Below, in pieces: positions 26,481 to 36,392 of a stretch of 64,000 bases of DNA. Both the position numbers and the translations under genes were made by a program. A model generated the notes under the pieces. It was given only the letters and a program-made list of their open reading frames with translations, searched no databases and was not told the DNA's origin. The stretch is from a virus. Every line of letters starts with the position of its first letter. Position 1 is the first letter of the stretch. Where the stretch lies: positions 1 to 64,000 of the IMG/VR virus record IMGVR_UViG_3300036795_000039, one strand, 5' to 3'.

Positions 26481-29400
26481 ATGCCAAACGCTTTCGACCT
26501 CTTCAACTACCAGGCGAACTTCGACCCAACAAAGGGCGGCACATTCGTCACGGTACAAGACGTCTTCGGTTCCTTCGGCGACGTCTTCCAGGAGATCATC
26601 AACCTACTGCCGGACCTAATCAAACTCCTTGAGGGCGTCACACCTTCGCAGGTTATCCAGTTGATAGAGACGGGCCTAGAAGCATTCATCAACCTGATCT
26701 TCCCGACAGACGGCTCCGAAAGCCCAATCCTCACAGCACTTATCGCCATCATCAACGACGCGCCGACCCTAGTCGTGCAGTTCGTCAGCTTCACCCTCCA
26801 ACTGATACCGGATATCCTTGATGCGCTCATCTCCCTGATCGGCAGCCCTGGCGGCGCGAGCATCATCGGCCAGCTTATTACAGTGGTCATATCGATCCTC
26901 CCCGGCATTCTCACGTCACTCATCAGCCTGATCACCGGCACTGGCGGGGGCGGCATCATCGGCCAACTCGTAAGTGTCGTGATTGCGATCCTCCCCCAAA
27001 TCCTCACTGCCGTAATCACTTTGATAGAAGACGCGCCAGCCATCGTCACACAGCTTGTCAGTGTCGTCACCACGATTCTGCCGGACGTGCTCACGGCCAT
27101 CATCTCCCTCATATCTGGCGGCGGCGGCGCAGGAATCATCACATCGCTAGTAAGTATTGTCATCAACATCCTCCCCCAAATCCTCACTGCCGTAATCGGT
27201 TTGCTCGCCACCGCGCCCAGTATCGTCACGCAGCTTGTTACTGTTGTCATGAACATTCTGCCGGATATCCTTACATCTCTTGGCAGTTCAATCGGCGGGC
27301 TCGGCGGTGCGGGTATCCTCGGCCAGTTGATTGGTATCGCGGCGACGATACTCACCGGCTCAGGCGGTCTGCTGGCGGGATTTACGAACTCCCCAATTCT
27401 CGCACAGCTCATCTCGGCTGCTGGCGGAAGCGGTTCATCGCTAACAGATTTCGGCAATCTGTTCGCCATAGCCATCGGTGACATAACCGGCTTAGCCACA
27501 GGGATTCTCGCGTGGCTCACGGGCGGCGGTGCACTCCCTGGCGCGACCACACTCGGCGCGTCTGGATTGACCGGCCTGGCAACAGGAATCGGGACATGGC
27601 TATTAAGCGGCGGCTCGTTACCGTCCGCTACCAGGGCTCTTATCAGCCAGGTACTTGACGGCAGCGCCAACCCGCTTACAGGGTACCTGTCGAACCTTAA
27701 TTCCGGCGGCATCATGCAGGGCACGGGGATCACTAGTATCTTTGGTGCTCCCACCACCGTTGTTACTGTTCATCCTCCGGTGTTCGATGCGGTCGGCGCG
27801 GGGGCCTCTGGATTTAATACCGGGGGAGGCTGGGCGCATACTCTTTCTGCCGACGCCACCGCCCTCGTCGTCGCCGTCAACTGGTTCGACTTCACTTCTA
27901 GCATGACGCCGCCCACCGTTTCGGTGGATGTGGGAAGTACTCCAATGACCCTGTTGGACACCGTTTATTCCTATGCCGCCCCTGGCTCACTCTTTGGTGG
28001 TATGTGTCTGTTCGGGCTGATGGCCCCACCGACCGGCGCTCAGACAATCACCGTCACATTCTCCGATGGCACCACAAACGGGGTGGGTAACTCCCTCTCC
28101 TACGCCGGGGTCACAAGCTTCGGCACGGCGGTAGACAACACCATCGGCAGCGCCACCACCCCAACACTTTCGGTGTCTTCTGGTGCGGATCAGATGGTGG
28201 CGCAGGCATTCGGTGGCTGGGTTTACGACCTCTCCGCTTACAACCAGACCCAGCGGTTTAACCAGCCATACGGTGCTGGCCTGTCCTTCATCATGGGGGA
28301 TGCGCCCGGTGCCACCACCGTGAACTTCACCGCCTCCCAAACAGCGACGATCTGGAGTGCCGCCGCTGTTCCATTGATCGGCACCTCCACAACCACTCCT
28401 AACAACACCAGTCTCGCTGCCGACTTGCAATCCCTTGTTACCATCTTTGCGCAGGCGTGGGGCGGTAGTACCGCCGTCAGATATTTAGCTGCCGACCTGA
28501 CCAATTTCGCGCAAGCGATACCGTACCCGTCTGTGCAGGGCTTACTTGGTTCGACCCAAATCGGTGGCACAGTCCAAAGTTTCGCGGACACCGTCGTGCA
28601 AGGGATTCAAAACAACACTCTCACCGGCAACTCCTTCGGCGTGCTCGGCGGTGCGCTCGGGGCCCTACGAGATTTCCTGGGCTACACAACAGTTGGTGCG
28701 CCAGCAGCCACTTCCGTTGCAGGAGTAGGCAATACAAATAATCAGTTCATCTCTCAGATGGCCGCCGCCAAGCCCACGGCCAGCGGTATCGACCAGACCA
28801 CCGACGCACCCTACAACATTGATGCCCTGTTCGCGGCGGGGCTTCCGACCAAAACCATCACCGACAAGGACGCCGGGGTTGCGTTCATCGGCACTGTTCA
28901 CGGCGGCGTCAAACAATCGGTGCGGTGGCTGGGTTTCCCCACCGGGGGAACGATGGCCAACATCAACGGATTCTTCATCCACATCTGGAAATACAACCCG
29001 CTGGTGTCCACGACCAAGCTAACGCCGGTTCACCAATCCGCTAACCTGGCTGGCAGTATCGGCACCGGCAGTAGCCCGGTATGGAATAGCTACAACCTGG
29101 CCACCCCGTTCACCTCATTGCAGAACGATCTCTATGTGGTGACGTTCTCTATTGTCGGTTCGGGAACCTACAACATCTGCGGCATAACAGGTTCCATTTC
29201 AACTGCCGGAATGCCGCAGGCACTCGGCGGCAAAGAATGGTATGGCCCTGACCAAACCGCCGAAGCGCACAACACGACCACCACACTGCTCACCGGAATA
29301 GGTAGTTTCCTATCTGCGACTCTAGCAATGGACAACGGCGGCGATAGTGGCGTCATCATTGCCTGCACAGCAGTAGGCACACAGGTCACGAACTTCACTG

Positions 29401-30614
29401 TCACCGTGGGAGCTAAGACAGCAACACTTCTGGGTTCTGTTGCACTGGGCGGTAATACGAGCAACTGGCTCGGATTATGGTATTGCCAAAGCACACCCGA
29501 CAGCCCGATAGGCACAGGGAACCAGACTGTCAAATTGACATGCAATGTGAATGTGACCGCAGGCGGTGGTTGGCACGGTGCAATAAATGCCGTAAACATT
29601 TGGGGCGCAGGCGATTGCACCGGAATCTTAACAGCCAGCGGCACTAATGCTAACTGCTCGCTGGCACTCAATGGTTTCGCTAACCAGGACTGGAACGACC
29701 AGATCTATTTCGCCGGTGCTTCTGATGCGACAACATGGTCAGGTTCGGGAACCACGGCATCACCTAACGGTGGGTTTCTGGTCACCGCCAGCGACGTTGG
29801 CGGTTCGGCACCGCTTGCGTTGGGGTTCAACGATATACGGTTCTTCCCAACCATTACCAACACTCGTACTACAGGCAACAGTGCATTGATCGCGGTTGGT
29901 GTACGAATCAATTCCACCGCCGCAGGTTTGCCCGTCCAAAAAGGATTGCCTTGGGTCAACACAGGATCACACGTCGGCACGTCAAACATCAGCTACGACA
30001 CCGCATCTCCGTGGATCGGACTATCCGGTGTCGCTGGCGCAACCACTTACAACCCCATCCTGATACCGTTCTACGGCTCGCAAACCATCACCAATCCAGC
30101 CGTAACCTACACGTGGGCAAACTATTTCGACTGCGTGGCCTGCGGAGGTGGCGCTGGCGGTGATGCGGGCGGATCATTCCAAGGATCGGTGGGTGGGGCA
30201 GCCGGGAGCTGGAACGGCGCAATAGGTACGAGAACGTTAATGGGCGTATCGAACATTACCGCAAGTATCGGTACCGGGGGGTTGGGCGGTGGTTCAATTT
30301 CTGCCGGGGGTGCTTCGGGTGGGGCCAGCACCCTAACCATCCCCGGTTGGGGACCCATAACCGGCGCAGGCGGTGTCGGGCACGGCTCGGCAGTCGTCGG
30401 CGCTCGTCCTGGCGCAAGCAATCCCGGCTACAACTTTACCAATCACTATGGTAGCAACGACTATTTCCCCGGCGGTGCGGGCGGAGCATCAGCGCAAGCA
30501 GGCGGTCAACAACCAGGCGGCGGCGGTGGTGGTGGTAACCCAGTATCGACCGGCTTCAATGAACTCGGTGGGCAAGGCGGCGCTGGCATCGCCTACATCT
30601 ATCTGTATCAGTAA
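26481..30614 (+). CDS. Large minor tail/adhesin protein with amphipathic repeats and Gly-rich C-terminus
   Basis: A 1377-residue protein. Residues about 50-290 are made of repeated hydrophobic units around ILP.ILTA.I.LI and QLVSVV, with a 60-residue period visible also in DNA. Residues about 430-1170 are beta-rich domains likely to decorate the tip. The last 170 residues are a Gly-rich domain (GGGAGG, GGGGGGG) ending AGIAYIYLYQ, like other glycine-rich phage tip proteins. Host binding at the tail tip is inferred from order and composition. Confidence 0.78.
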   Translation: MPNAFDLFNYQANFDPTKGGTFVTVQDVFGSFGDVFQEIINLLPDLIKLLEGVTPSQVIQLIETGLEAFINLIFPTDGSESPILTALIAIINDAPTLVVQFVSFTLQLIPDILDALISLIGSPGGASIIGQLITVVISILPGILTSLISLITGTGGGGIIGQLVSVVIAILPQILTAVITLIEDAPAIVTQLVSVVTTILPDVLTAIISLISGGGGAGIITSLVSIVINILPQILTAVIGLLATAPSIVTQLVTVVMNILPDILTSLGSSIGGLGGAGILGQLIGIAATILTGSGGLLAGFTNSPILAQLISAAGGSGSSLTDFGNLFAIAIGDITGLATGILAWLTGGGALPGATTLGASGLTGLATGIGTWLLSGGSLPSATRALISQVLDGSANPLTGYLSNLNSGGIMQGTGITSIFGAPTTVVTVHPPVFDAVGAGASGFNTGGGWAHTLSADATALVVAVNWFDFTSSMTPPTVSVDVGSTPMTLLDTVYSYAAPGSLFGGMCLFGLMAPPTGAQTITVTFSDGTTNGVGNSLSYAGVTSFGTAVDNTIGSATTPTLSVSSGADQMVAQAFGGWVYDLSAYNQTQRFNQPYGAGLSFIMGDAPGATTVNFTASQTATIWSAAAVPLIGTSTTTPNNTSLAADLQSLVTIFAQAWGGSTAVRYLAADLTNFAQAIPYPSVQGLLGSTQIGGTVQSFADTVVQGIQNNTLTGNSFGVLGGALGALRDFLGYTTVGAPAATSVAGVGNTNNQFISQMAAAKPTASGIDQTTDAPYNIDALFAAGLPTKTITDKDAGVAFIGTVHGGVKQSVRWLGFPTGGTMANINGFFIHIWKYNPLVSTTKLTPVHQSANLAGSIGTGSSPVWNSYNLATPFTSLQNDLYVVTFSIVGSGTYNICGITGSISTAGMPQALGGKEWYGPDQTAEAHNTTTTLLTGIGSFLSATLAMDNGGDSGVIIACTAVGTQVTNFTVTVGAKTATLLGSVALGGNTSNWLGLWYCQSTPDSPIGTGNQTVKLTCNVNVTAGGGWHGAINAVNIWGAGDCTGILTASGTNANCSLALNGFANQDWNDQIYFAGASDATTWSGSGTTASPNGGFLVTASDVGGSAPLALGFNDIRFFPTITNTRTTGNSALIAVGVRINSTAAGLPVQKGLPWVNTGSHVGTSNISYDTASPWIGLSGVAGATTYNPILIPFYGSQTITNPAVTYTWANYFDCVACGGGAGGDAGGSFQGSVGGAAGSWNGAIGTRTLMGVSNITASIGTGGLGGGSISAGGASGGASTLTIPGWGPITGAGGVGHGSAVVGARPGASNPGYNFTNHYGSNDYFPGGAGGASAQAGGQQPGGGGGGGNPVSTGFNELGGQGGAGIAYIYLYQ
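26988..27197 (+). repeat. Internal 180-bp-period repeat in the tail adhesin gene
   Basis: An identical 30-base segment beginning ATCCTCCCCCAAATCC occurs at 26988-27017 and 27168-27197, exactly 180 bases (60 codons) apart, inside a longer stretch of diverged repeats. It encodes the ILPQILTAVI unit. It indicates recent internal duplication or conversion in the repeat domain. Confidence 0.85.
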
Positions 30615-30628
30615 GGGAGACAACAACT

Positions 30629-30847
30629 ATGGCAAAAATAGGTAACTTTGAAGATCATCACTTCGTCGGGCAGAACCCGCGTTATGATCGTCCGATCCAG
30701 CCCAACGAGATTTGCGGCGTGGAAATGCGAACCGCCACCAAAGCCGTAGAGGGATACGACATGTGGGCGCAGTGCGGCCACACGCTTTCCGAACACCCGA
30801 GAGGAGCACTTCATGGCCGTGCACAAGCTGACGCCCAAAACGGCTGA
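30629..30847 (+). CDS. Small Cys/His-containing protein
   Basis: A 72-residue protein. C29 and the later CGHTLSEH segment could form a small metal site (EICGVEMR, QCGHTLSEH), but the spacing is not a standard finger. AAGGGAG lies ahead of the ATG. It overlaps the next gene by 35 bases. Function unknown. Confidence 0.65.
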   Translation: MAKIGNFEDHHFVGQNPRYDRPIQPNEICGVEMRTATKAVEGYDMWAQCGHTLSEHPRGALHGRAQADAQNG

Positions 30848-31265
30848 CCCATATACGGGGATGCAAAACTCGTACCTAGCATGGCATTTCGTTGACGAGG
30901 AGGCGCTGGACGTTTTTGCGGCCATGAAATGGCTTCAGTTCTACACGGGTTGGACATATCACCTGTCAGCAGATCTCAATGACCCACTGGCGCAACAGGT
31001 TGTGTTGACCAGGCAGATCTACGTCGACCAGCCGATGGTCACAGTGGTTGTGAAGAATACGCAGTGGTTCACGTTCGACAATGGGATGGTGAACGCTCTT
31101 GACGACGCCTTTGTCACCGCCAACTATGATGCCGAAGATTACACGCTGCCGCCGAATCCCCCACCGCCGCAACAGACTAATGTGATCAACAATATCCCCG
31201 ACCCGAACATCCCCGCACCGACAATGGTTGGCGGCGCGCAACCCGTACCATTCCCGACACAGTAA
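30813..31265 (+). CDS. Hypothetical tail-region protein
   Basis: A 150-residue protein with a well-ordered, aromatic-rich N-terminal two thirds (FTFDNGMVNALDDAF) and a Pro/Asn-rich C-terminal third (NPPPPQQTNVINNIPDPNIPAP), probably disordered. Start supported by GAGAGGAG upstream. Likely a minor virion component by location only. Confidence 0.65.
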   Translation: MAVHKLTPKTADPYTGMQNSYLAWHFVDEEALDVFAAMKWLQFYTGWTYHLSADLNDPLAQQVVLTRQIYVDQPMVTVVVKNTQWFTFDNGMVNALDDAFVTANYDAEDYTLPPNPPPPQQTNVINNIPDPNIPAPTMVGGAQPVPFPTQ

Positions 31266-31287
31266 CCGGCAGGAGGATCATAAGACC

Positions 31288-31980
31288 ATGGCAGTCTTGT
31301 CGATGGAACGTATCAGCTCGCAAAGCCTTGCGGGACTACAGATCTCGTTGGACAACGGGCAGGCTATCGAAAGCCTGAACGATGCGCTGACGACCGCACC
31401 GGCACCGGCCAACCAGTGGACGACAGACACGGAGACGGGCGTCCAATACACGGGCGGTATGCAGGTTACCTTCAGTTATCCTGGTATCCCCGATCAGGTT
31501 GGTTTGATTGATGATTGGATTCTCGTCACTGACGCATCCTATGATGCCGGGACGAATGTCTGGACGTTAGCGGGCAGCAGCACCATCACCGTGTACGGTG
31601 TCAACGCCGGGTTGATAGGAACCGTAACGGATTTCGTGAACACGTTCACCGGGGATACGCCGATCGTGTGGAGCGCCACGTCAGAGGCCCCGATCGCGTC
31701 GGCGGCGGGCGGCGGCACTGCCACGCTGCTGTTCGATCCGCCTGTCTCACCGGATGGGCCATTCAGTTACACAGTCGAATTCGATGACACGACCACGAGT
31801 ACCACTGGTGCTGCAACACTTTCGGGTGCTCCGGTGATCCTGGGGAACGGTCAGGTGCGTCTCACGGTCACCGGCCTAACCGTTGGTGACGACGTCGAAT
31901 TCACTGTCACAGTCACCAGCACCACCTTTACAAGCACGAACGCCGTTGCGCTCGTATCGAATTCAATCACTGTCACGTAG
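31288..31980 (+). CDS. Ig-like virion surface protein
   Basis: A 230-residue protein, beta-rich throughout. Residues about 145-230 look like an Ig/fibronectin-type domain (GPFSYTVEFDDTTTST, RLTVTGLTVGDDVEFTVTVTST). Such domains commonly decorate phage tails and bind cell-surface glycans weakly. AGGAGG lies before the ATG at 31288, which is preferred over an upstream in-frame start that overlaps the previous gene by 38 bases. Confidence 0.7.
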   Translation: MAVLSMERISSQSLAGLQISLDNGQAIESLNDALTTAPAPANQWTTDTETGVQYTGGMQVTFSYPGIPDQVGLIDDWILVTDASYDAGTNVWTLAGSSTITVYGVNAGLIGTVTDFVNTFTGDTPIVWSATSEAPIASAAGGGTATLLFDPPVSPDGPFSYTVEFDDTTTSTTGAATLSGAPVILGNGQVRLTVTGLTVGDDVEFTVTVTSTTFTSTNAVALVSNSITVT

Positions 31981-31991
31981 AAGGGAATCGA

Positions 31992-32849
31992 ATGACTAGA
32001 ACTGCCGGTAGGTTTGGGCTTCGACCAACGCCACTGGGCCACAAGTGGGCGATGCCGATGGCCAATTACGTTGACATCAAATCACTCCCACCGATCCCGG
32101 CGGGCGCATTCGGGCACACAGATAAGGTACAGGGTCCATGGGGGATGTTAAAGAACGACGTGCTCGGGTGCTGTGTGGTGTCCGGCGCGGAGCACGAGAC
32201 GATGTTGTGGACCGCCGAGGCGACAGCCGGAACGCGTTTGAGCCAAGCAGTTTTCGATGACTACCGCACCGTCAAGAACTATGAACTGCTCGGCAACTAC
32301 ACTCCCGGCCTGACCGACACAGACAACGGCTGCGATATGCTGCACGCCGCAGAGCTGCGCATCCGTAGAGGTATCACCGACGCGGACGGCAAGAACCACA
32401 AGATCGGTGTGGCGCTCCAATTAGAGTGCGGCCCAGGCTATCTGAATATGGATCAGTTCTGGTATGCCGCCTACCTGTTCGACGGAACAGGTCTGGGTAT
32501 CGGCGTCACAGCGCAGATGCAGCAAGACTTCGCCGATGGGGTGCCTTGGGACGCAACGAGTTTCAACCCAGACCAGGTTGTCGGTGGGCACTACGTTCCG
32601 GCGGTGGCCCGCGAGGTCGCCACCCTGCACGGCACCAGCGCGCTTGAGGCCGACGTGATCAGTTGGGGCGAGAAACAGTCCATCACCGTCGCCGGTCTTC
32701 AGGTCATCACCAACACGGTCCTGGTGTATGCCACGCCCGAAAAGCTAGCTAGCGGAAAGGATTTGGAGGGTCTGGGATGGAGCGACATGAGAGCGGATAT
32801 CAAGAAGCTGTCCCGTATAGGAGCCCTTCGGGGGATTCACAGGCTCTAA
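31992..32849 (+). CDS. Papain-like cysteine peptidase-type protein
   Basis: A 285-residue protein. LGC60C61VVSGAEHE resembles the Cys-containing helix start of papain-like proteins, and GGH200YVPAVARE resembles the downstream His strand. A 140-residue spacing is compatible with that fold. It follows tail fibre genes and precedes HNH and lysin genes. It could act on cell-wall peptides, on a virion protein, or be inactive. The double Cys and overall fold are the evidence; activity is inference. Confidence 0.55.
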   Translation: MTRTAGRFGLRPTPLGHKWAMPMANYVDIKSLPPIPAGAFGHTDKVQGPWGMLKNDVLGCCVVSGAEHETMLWTAEATAGTRLSQAVFDDYRTVKNYELLGNYTPGLTDTDNGCDMLHAAELRIRRGITDADGKNHKIGVALQLECGPGYLNMDQFWYAAYLFDGTGLGIGVTAQMQQDFADGVPWDATSFNPDQVVGGHYVPAVAREVATLHGTSALEADVISWGEKQSITVAGLQVITNTVLVYATPEKLASGKDLEGLGWSDMRADIKKLSRIGALRGIHRL

Positions 32850-33334
32850 TACCGGAGAGGCTGTACGCGCCGCCGGGGCTGACCACTCCGGCGCACACAC
32901 AACAGGTCACGCACCACTACACGCTGCTGTACCCACCGCACCCGGCGCGCAAAGACGACCCGCACTATGTGGACTTCTCGGCGTTCCGGCGGCGCACACG
33001 GGAGACGGCGCGCTGCGCAATCGGGTTGCACCGCAAGGACTTCAGCGAATGCAGCGATCCCAGCAAGTGGCCGGTAGGGCTTGAGTTACACCACCACGCA
33101 ATCGAATTCAGCCTGCAACAAGGCATCGACCTTGCATGGTTGGAGGCCGATTACCCTGGCGTGTCGGACCCGAATACCATTGGGGCATGGGTAGAATCAG
33201 CGGACAACCTTCAATGGCTGTGCGAACGCCATCATCGCGGTCTCGACGGCGTACACGTTCTCTCGGCTAGCGACTATGAAGCGATAAAGTATGTTCGTAA
33301 TTTGGTAGACTCATCACATGAGATGCAAGGTTGA
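32777..33334 (+). CDS. HNH-like protein 2
   Basis: A 185-residue protein. [20 protein letters not shown] (about 95-115) and [17 protein letters not shown] (about 143-160) form an HNH/His-Cys-type core often seen in mycobacteriophages. GGAGGG lies upstream of the ATG, but the gene overlaps the preceding one by 73 bases in another frame. Nuclease activity probable, role unknown. Confidence 0.7.
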   Translation: MERHESGYQEAVPYRSPSGDSQALIPERLYAPPGLTTPAHTQQVTHHYTLLYPPHPARKDDPHYVDFSAFRRRTRETARCAIGLHRKDFSECSDPSKWPVGLELHHHAIEFSLQQGIDLAWLEADYPGVSDPNTIGAWVESADNLQWLCERHHRGLDGVHVLSASDYEAIKYVRNLVDSSHEMQG

Positions 33335-33818
33335 GGGATGCGAAAAACGAACCAATGCAAAGGGATTGTGTCACGGGCACTACCGGCGATGGCGGCTGTA
33401 TGGAGATCCTTTAGCAGGCCACGACAGATATCAGCCGAAGTTCTGCGAGGTGGGCGGTTGTTCGAATCGTATGGAGGGGCACGGGTATTGCGTGAAGCAT
33501 TTGCGCCGCTGGCATCTGTACGGCGACCCACTTATTCGCATGCGGGCCGAAAATGGTTCAGGCACCATCAATCCCGATGGTTATCGGGAGATTTTCCGCG
33601 ACGGAAAGCAGGTTTTAGAGCACCGCTGGGTAATGGCGCAGGCGCTTGGCCGTTCGTTACTACCGGACGAGGTGGTACATCACCGAAACGGCAATCGTGC
33701 CGACAACAGAATCGAGAACTTGGAACTATGGGTACGTTCCCACCCTGCGGGACAACGAGTTTCGGAGGTGGTCGAATGGGCGCGAGAAATGCTGGCTCGC
33801 TACGACGAGGCGGCGTGA
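33318..33818 (+). CDS. HNH endonuclease with duplicated Cys/His motif
   Basis: A 166-residue protein. Two consecutive copies of a C-x4-C-x8-C-x2-H block ending RRW.LYGDPL (residues 3-33 and 43-73) precede a standard HNH_3-type core ([31 protein letters not shown], about 100-130). The duplicated zinc-binding arms probably recognise DNA. It overlaps the HNH-like gene before it and ends five bases before Lysin A, so it may be a homing gene next to an essential target. Confidence 0.85.
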   Translation: MRCKVEGCEKRTNAKGLCHGHYRRWRLYGDPLAGHDRYQPKFCEVGGCSNRMEGHGYCVKHLRRWHLYGDPLIRMRAENGSGTINPDGYREIFRDGKQVLEHRWVMAQALGRSLLPDEVVHHRNGNRADNRIENLELWVRSHPAGQRVSEVVEWAREMLARYDEAA

Positions 33819-33822
33819 TCGC

Positions 33823-35472
33823 ATGACTGGCACCGTCAGTATTGACAACGTTAACTTCATGTGGCAGACGGTCATCATGCCACGCCAGGGCGACATCTAT
33901 GTCTTTGGCGGTTCGTTAAATCCGAACGCGGTGCAGATGGGAACTGATTGCAGCGGAGCGGTTTCCGAGGTGGATGAGGCGGTTCTGTTTGGGGCGCAGA
34001 TGAGTTGGATGCGCCAGTTCTGGACGGGGACCTTTGCCGGAGCGAATCCCGGCGACAGGGGTCCATTCCAGAATGTGTCCTGTACGTCAGAGTGGGTGTG
34101 TATCGCCGGTCCTGGTGACGCGCCAGCCGGTGCCGTCATGGTGGTCGCGGTCCTACAAGATCCCGACCCGTCGTCGGCGCACATGGTGTGTCAGGTGCTG
34201 GACCCCGATAACGTTACTGGGTTCGGTGGTCCCGGCAAGTATGTGGGTATCGAGTCCGGCGGTCAGTTCGAAGACCCGAACGGTAACTCCACGTTGCACA
34301 TTGGGCCTATCGCCACCAGCATCTACGATCGTGAATTCAACCAGTGGTTCTACCTCGACCGCACGGTAGTCAGCCAGCCGGTGCTGACACCGTTGGAGGA
34401 GAACGCTCTAACTATCCTGAATGTCGGCGTGTCCAAAGGCATTGCACCGATAGGTATCCAGATGTCTTATGCATGCGTGTATGACGAGTCCAACTTCCTG
34501 ATGTATGCGAACGCGAAAGTTGAAGAGTCCTTCAACTATCCGCATGACGCGGTCGGCAGCGACGGCTATTCGTGCGGCCCGTTCCAGCAGCAGTACACCG
34601 AAGGCTGGGGAAGCGTTGCGTGCGAGATGGATTGGGCGTGCTCGGCGGGCCTGTTCTTCGATGCGCTGGCCCGCACTGACTACAACAACTCGGCGAATTC
34701 GCCGGGGTGGCGCATCCAGCAAGTACAGCGGTCGGCTACAGTGGACGGCTCAAACTATGACGCACAGTGGAGTAGGGCTGTGTCGCTTTACAATACGGTG
34801 ATCAACGCGCAAGCGGAAGGGTTCCTCATGTCACTATCCGATCAACAGCAGGCCGACCTGTACACCTGGTTAGGTGACATCCACGGCGGGCTGTTCAACT
34901 CGATCCAAAGCCAATCTCCCTTCAGGGCTTTAGGTGAGGGCGCGATTTGGCAGCAACACCAGATGCCTATCAACGACGACGGGTTCATTCATCCACAGTA
35001 CGTGGCTTGGGCTGCGTCCGTGGGAGATTCGGGCAGCCTTGCGGTGCTGGAATCGTTGGCCACCGCATCGCCCACCACATGGCCCGACAGGGCGGCAGAC
35101 ATCGCGCTGGCGCAGCAAGTGCTGGCGGCGGTGCAGGGCGGTGCTGTGATCCCGCCGCCGGTCGTAACGCCAACGCCGAACGTAGTTACGCCGGACGTCG
35201 TCACGCCACAGCCGGTTACGCCGGTCATCAGCCCGTCAGGCATCAATATCAGCCCGGCGCAACTGATTACGTGGGCCAACGACGCGGTAACTATCATCGG
35301 GACATTGGGCACTTGGGCTACGTCCATTCACAGCATCCTGGGTCAGTTCTTGCCCGGCGCGTCCGGTGTTGTGGTGCCCTCAATGCTGGCCGCTGCCACC
35401 ACCGTTTCGGCGGGCCACACCGTACACCGTCGCCACCAGGCCGAGAAGGCGCTAGCTAAGTCGGGCACATAG
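33823..35472 (+). CDS. lysA: Lysin A (endolysin)
   Basis: A 549-residue multidomain peptidoglycan hydrolase. The N-terminal peptidase-like domain has TDC43SGAV. The central glycoside-hydrolase-like domain is of the mycobacteriophage type, with YDE222SNF and G252PFQQQ after PHDAVG. A third helical segment starts near MSLSDQQQADLY. A Pro/Thr/Val linker (about 444-470) leads to a hydrophobic C-terminal region. The ATG at 33823 follows the HNH stop closely. Its stop shares a base with the next gene. It cuts the cell wall for lysis. Confidence 0.88.
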   Translation: MTGTVSIDNVNFMWQTVIMPRQGDIYVFGGSLNPNAVQMGTDCSGAVSEVDEAVLFGAQMSWMRQFWTGTFAGANPGDRGPFQNVSCTSEWVCIAGPGDAPAGAVMVVAVLQDPDPSSAHMVCQVLDPDNVTGFGGPGKYVGIESGGQFEDPNGNSTLHIGPIATSIYDREFNQWFYLDRTVVSQPVLTPLEENALTILNVGVSKGIAPIGIQMSYACVYDESNFLMYANAKVEESFNYPHDAVGSDGYSCGPFQQQYTEGWGSVACEMDWACSAGLFFDALARTDYNNSANSPGWRIQQVQRSATVDGSNYDAQWSRAVSLYNTVINAQAEGFLMSLSDQQQADLYTWLGDIHGGLFNSIQSQSPFRALGEGAIWQQHQMPINDDGFIHPQYVAWAASVGDSGSLAVLESLATASPTTWPDRAADIALAQQVLAAVQGGAVIPPPVVTPTPNVVTPDVVTPQPVTPVISPSGINISPAQLITWANDAVTIIGTLGTWATSIHSILGQFLPGASGVVVPSMLAAATTVSAGHTVHRRHQAEKALAKSGT

Positions 35473-36392
35473 TGCCGTTCCTCACACACCTTAACGAGCG
35501 GGAATTCAAAGCAGCGGAACGCATTACGGCGTGGCTGCTAACCCTACTCGGGTACACCGTCGCGATGGGAATGGGAGTGGATTCGTCGGGCTGGCACGAC
35601 CCGGTGTTCCAGGTGGTCAGCCATGTGCCGTGGACCCCGTACTCGTGGGCGGCTGTGCTGGCCGCATCCACAGTGGTGTTCAACATCGGCTATGTGCTCG
35701 GGTTCGAAAACCATTGGCGCGGAAGGTTAATCATCCTCGGCGCATCGCTGTGCGCGGCCTGGTGGATAGGACTGGCCGCATGTATGGCCCGCATGGTGTA
35801 CCAAATGCCAACGCGCATAACGATTATGTGGCCGGTGGTGACGTTCTTCATCGCGTGCATATATCTGTCGCGGGTGGTTGTGTACTCGGACCTGTTCACC
35901 GGGGAGCGGTGGAACACCAATCCGTATCAAGCCTGGGCCACAACGTTTCTCATGTCGGCGTCTTTGTCACAAGTCATTATAGGTATCGCCCCGGTATCCA
36001 TCCTCACTGAGATCGAGCGCCCGGCAGCGCTGAGCGTGGGCAGCGCGAATCTCTTTGGCGCAGTGGTGGTTATGTTCGGCCTGCACCTCAAGGATAAAGA
36101 GCAAGGGCTGATGTATGAGCTGGCGGGCGCATTCTCACTGGTGCTCACACTGGGCTGGTATTGCACGGAGGTGCTACGCCAATCACCTTTGTCTGGAACA
36201 ACTTTGGGCTTCGCTATGCCGGAGGCATTCGTGCTCGCCACACTACACAGGGGCATTCAGATCATCACACTCAAAGGCGCGCGGTGGTATGGCCGAGAAC
36301 GGCTGGAACGAAAGATGATTCATGCACTCAACCCGACCGCCACAGTGACACCACTGGTGCCGGAGGTTGAGCCGGAAGCCAACGGCGCGTAA
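35472..36392 (+). CDS. Polytopic membrane protein, holin candidate
   Basis: A 306-residue protein with about seven hydrophobic segments (near residues 15-35, 55-77, 85-108, 115-137, 155-175, 190-208, 215-235) and a charged C-terminal tail. It starts at a GTG overlapping the Lysin A stop. Adjacent placement suggests a role in lysis timing or membrane disruption, but it is much larger than usual holins and could have another membrane role. Confidence 0.65.
   Translation: MPFLTHLNEREFKAAERITAWLLTLLGYTVAMGMGVDSSGWHDPVFQVVSHVPWTPYSWAAVLAASTVVFNIGYVLGFENHWRGRLIILGASLCAAWWIGLAACMARMVYQMPTRITIMWPVVTFFIACIYLSRVVVYSDLFTGERWNTNPYQAWATTFLMSASLSQVIIGIAPVSILTEIERPAALSVGSANLFGAVVVMFGLHLKDKEQGLMYELAGAFSLVLTLGWYCTEVLRQSPLSGTTLGFAMPEAFVLATLHRGIQIITLKGARWYGRERLERKMIHALNPTATVTPLVPEVEPEANGA

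Noticed and set aside
26507-27757. A 416-codon open frame on the minus strand
   Set aside because: It is antisense to the hydrophobic repeats of the tail adhesin gene and has the Pro/Arg/Met/Val pattern expected from reverse reading of Ile/Leu codons.
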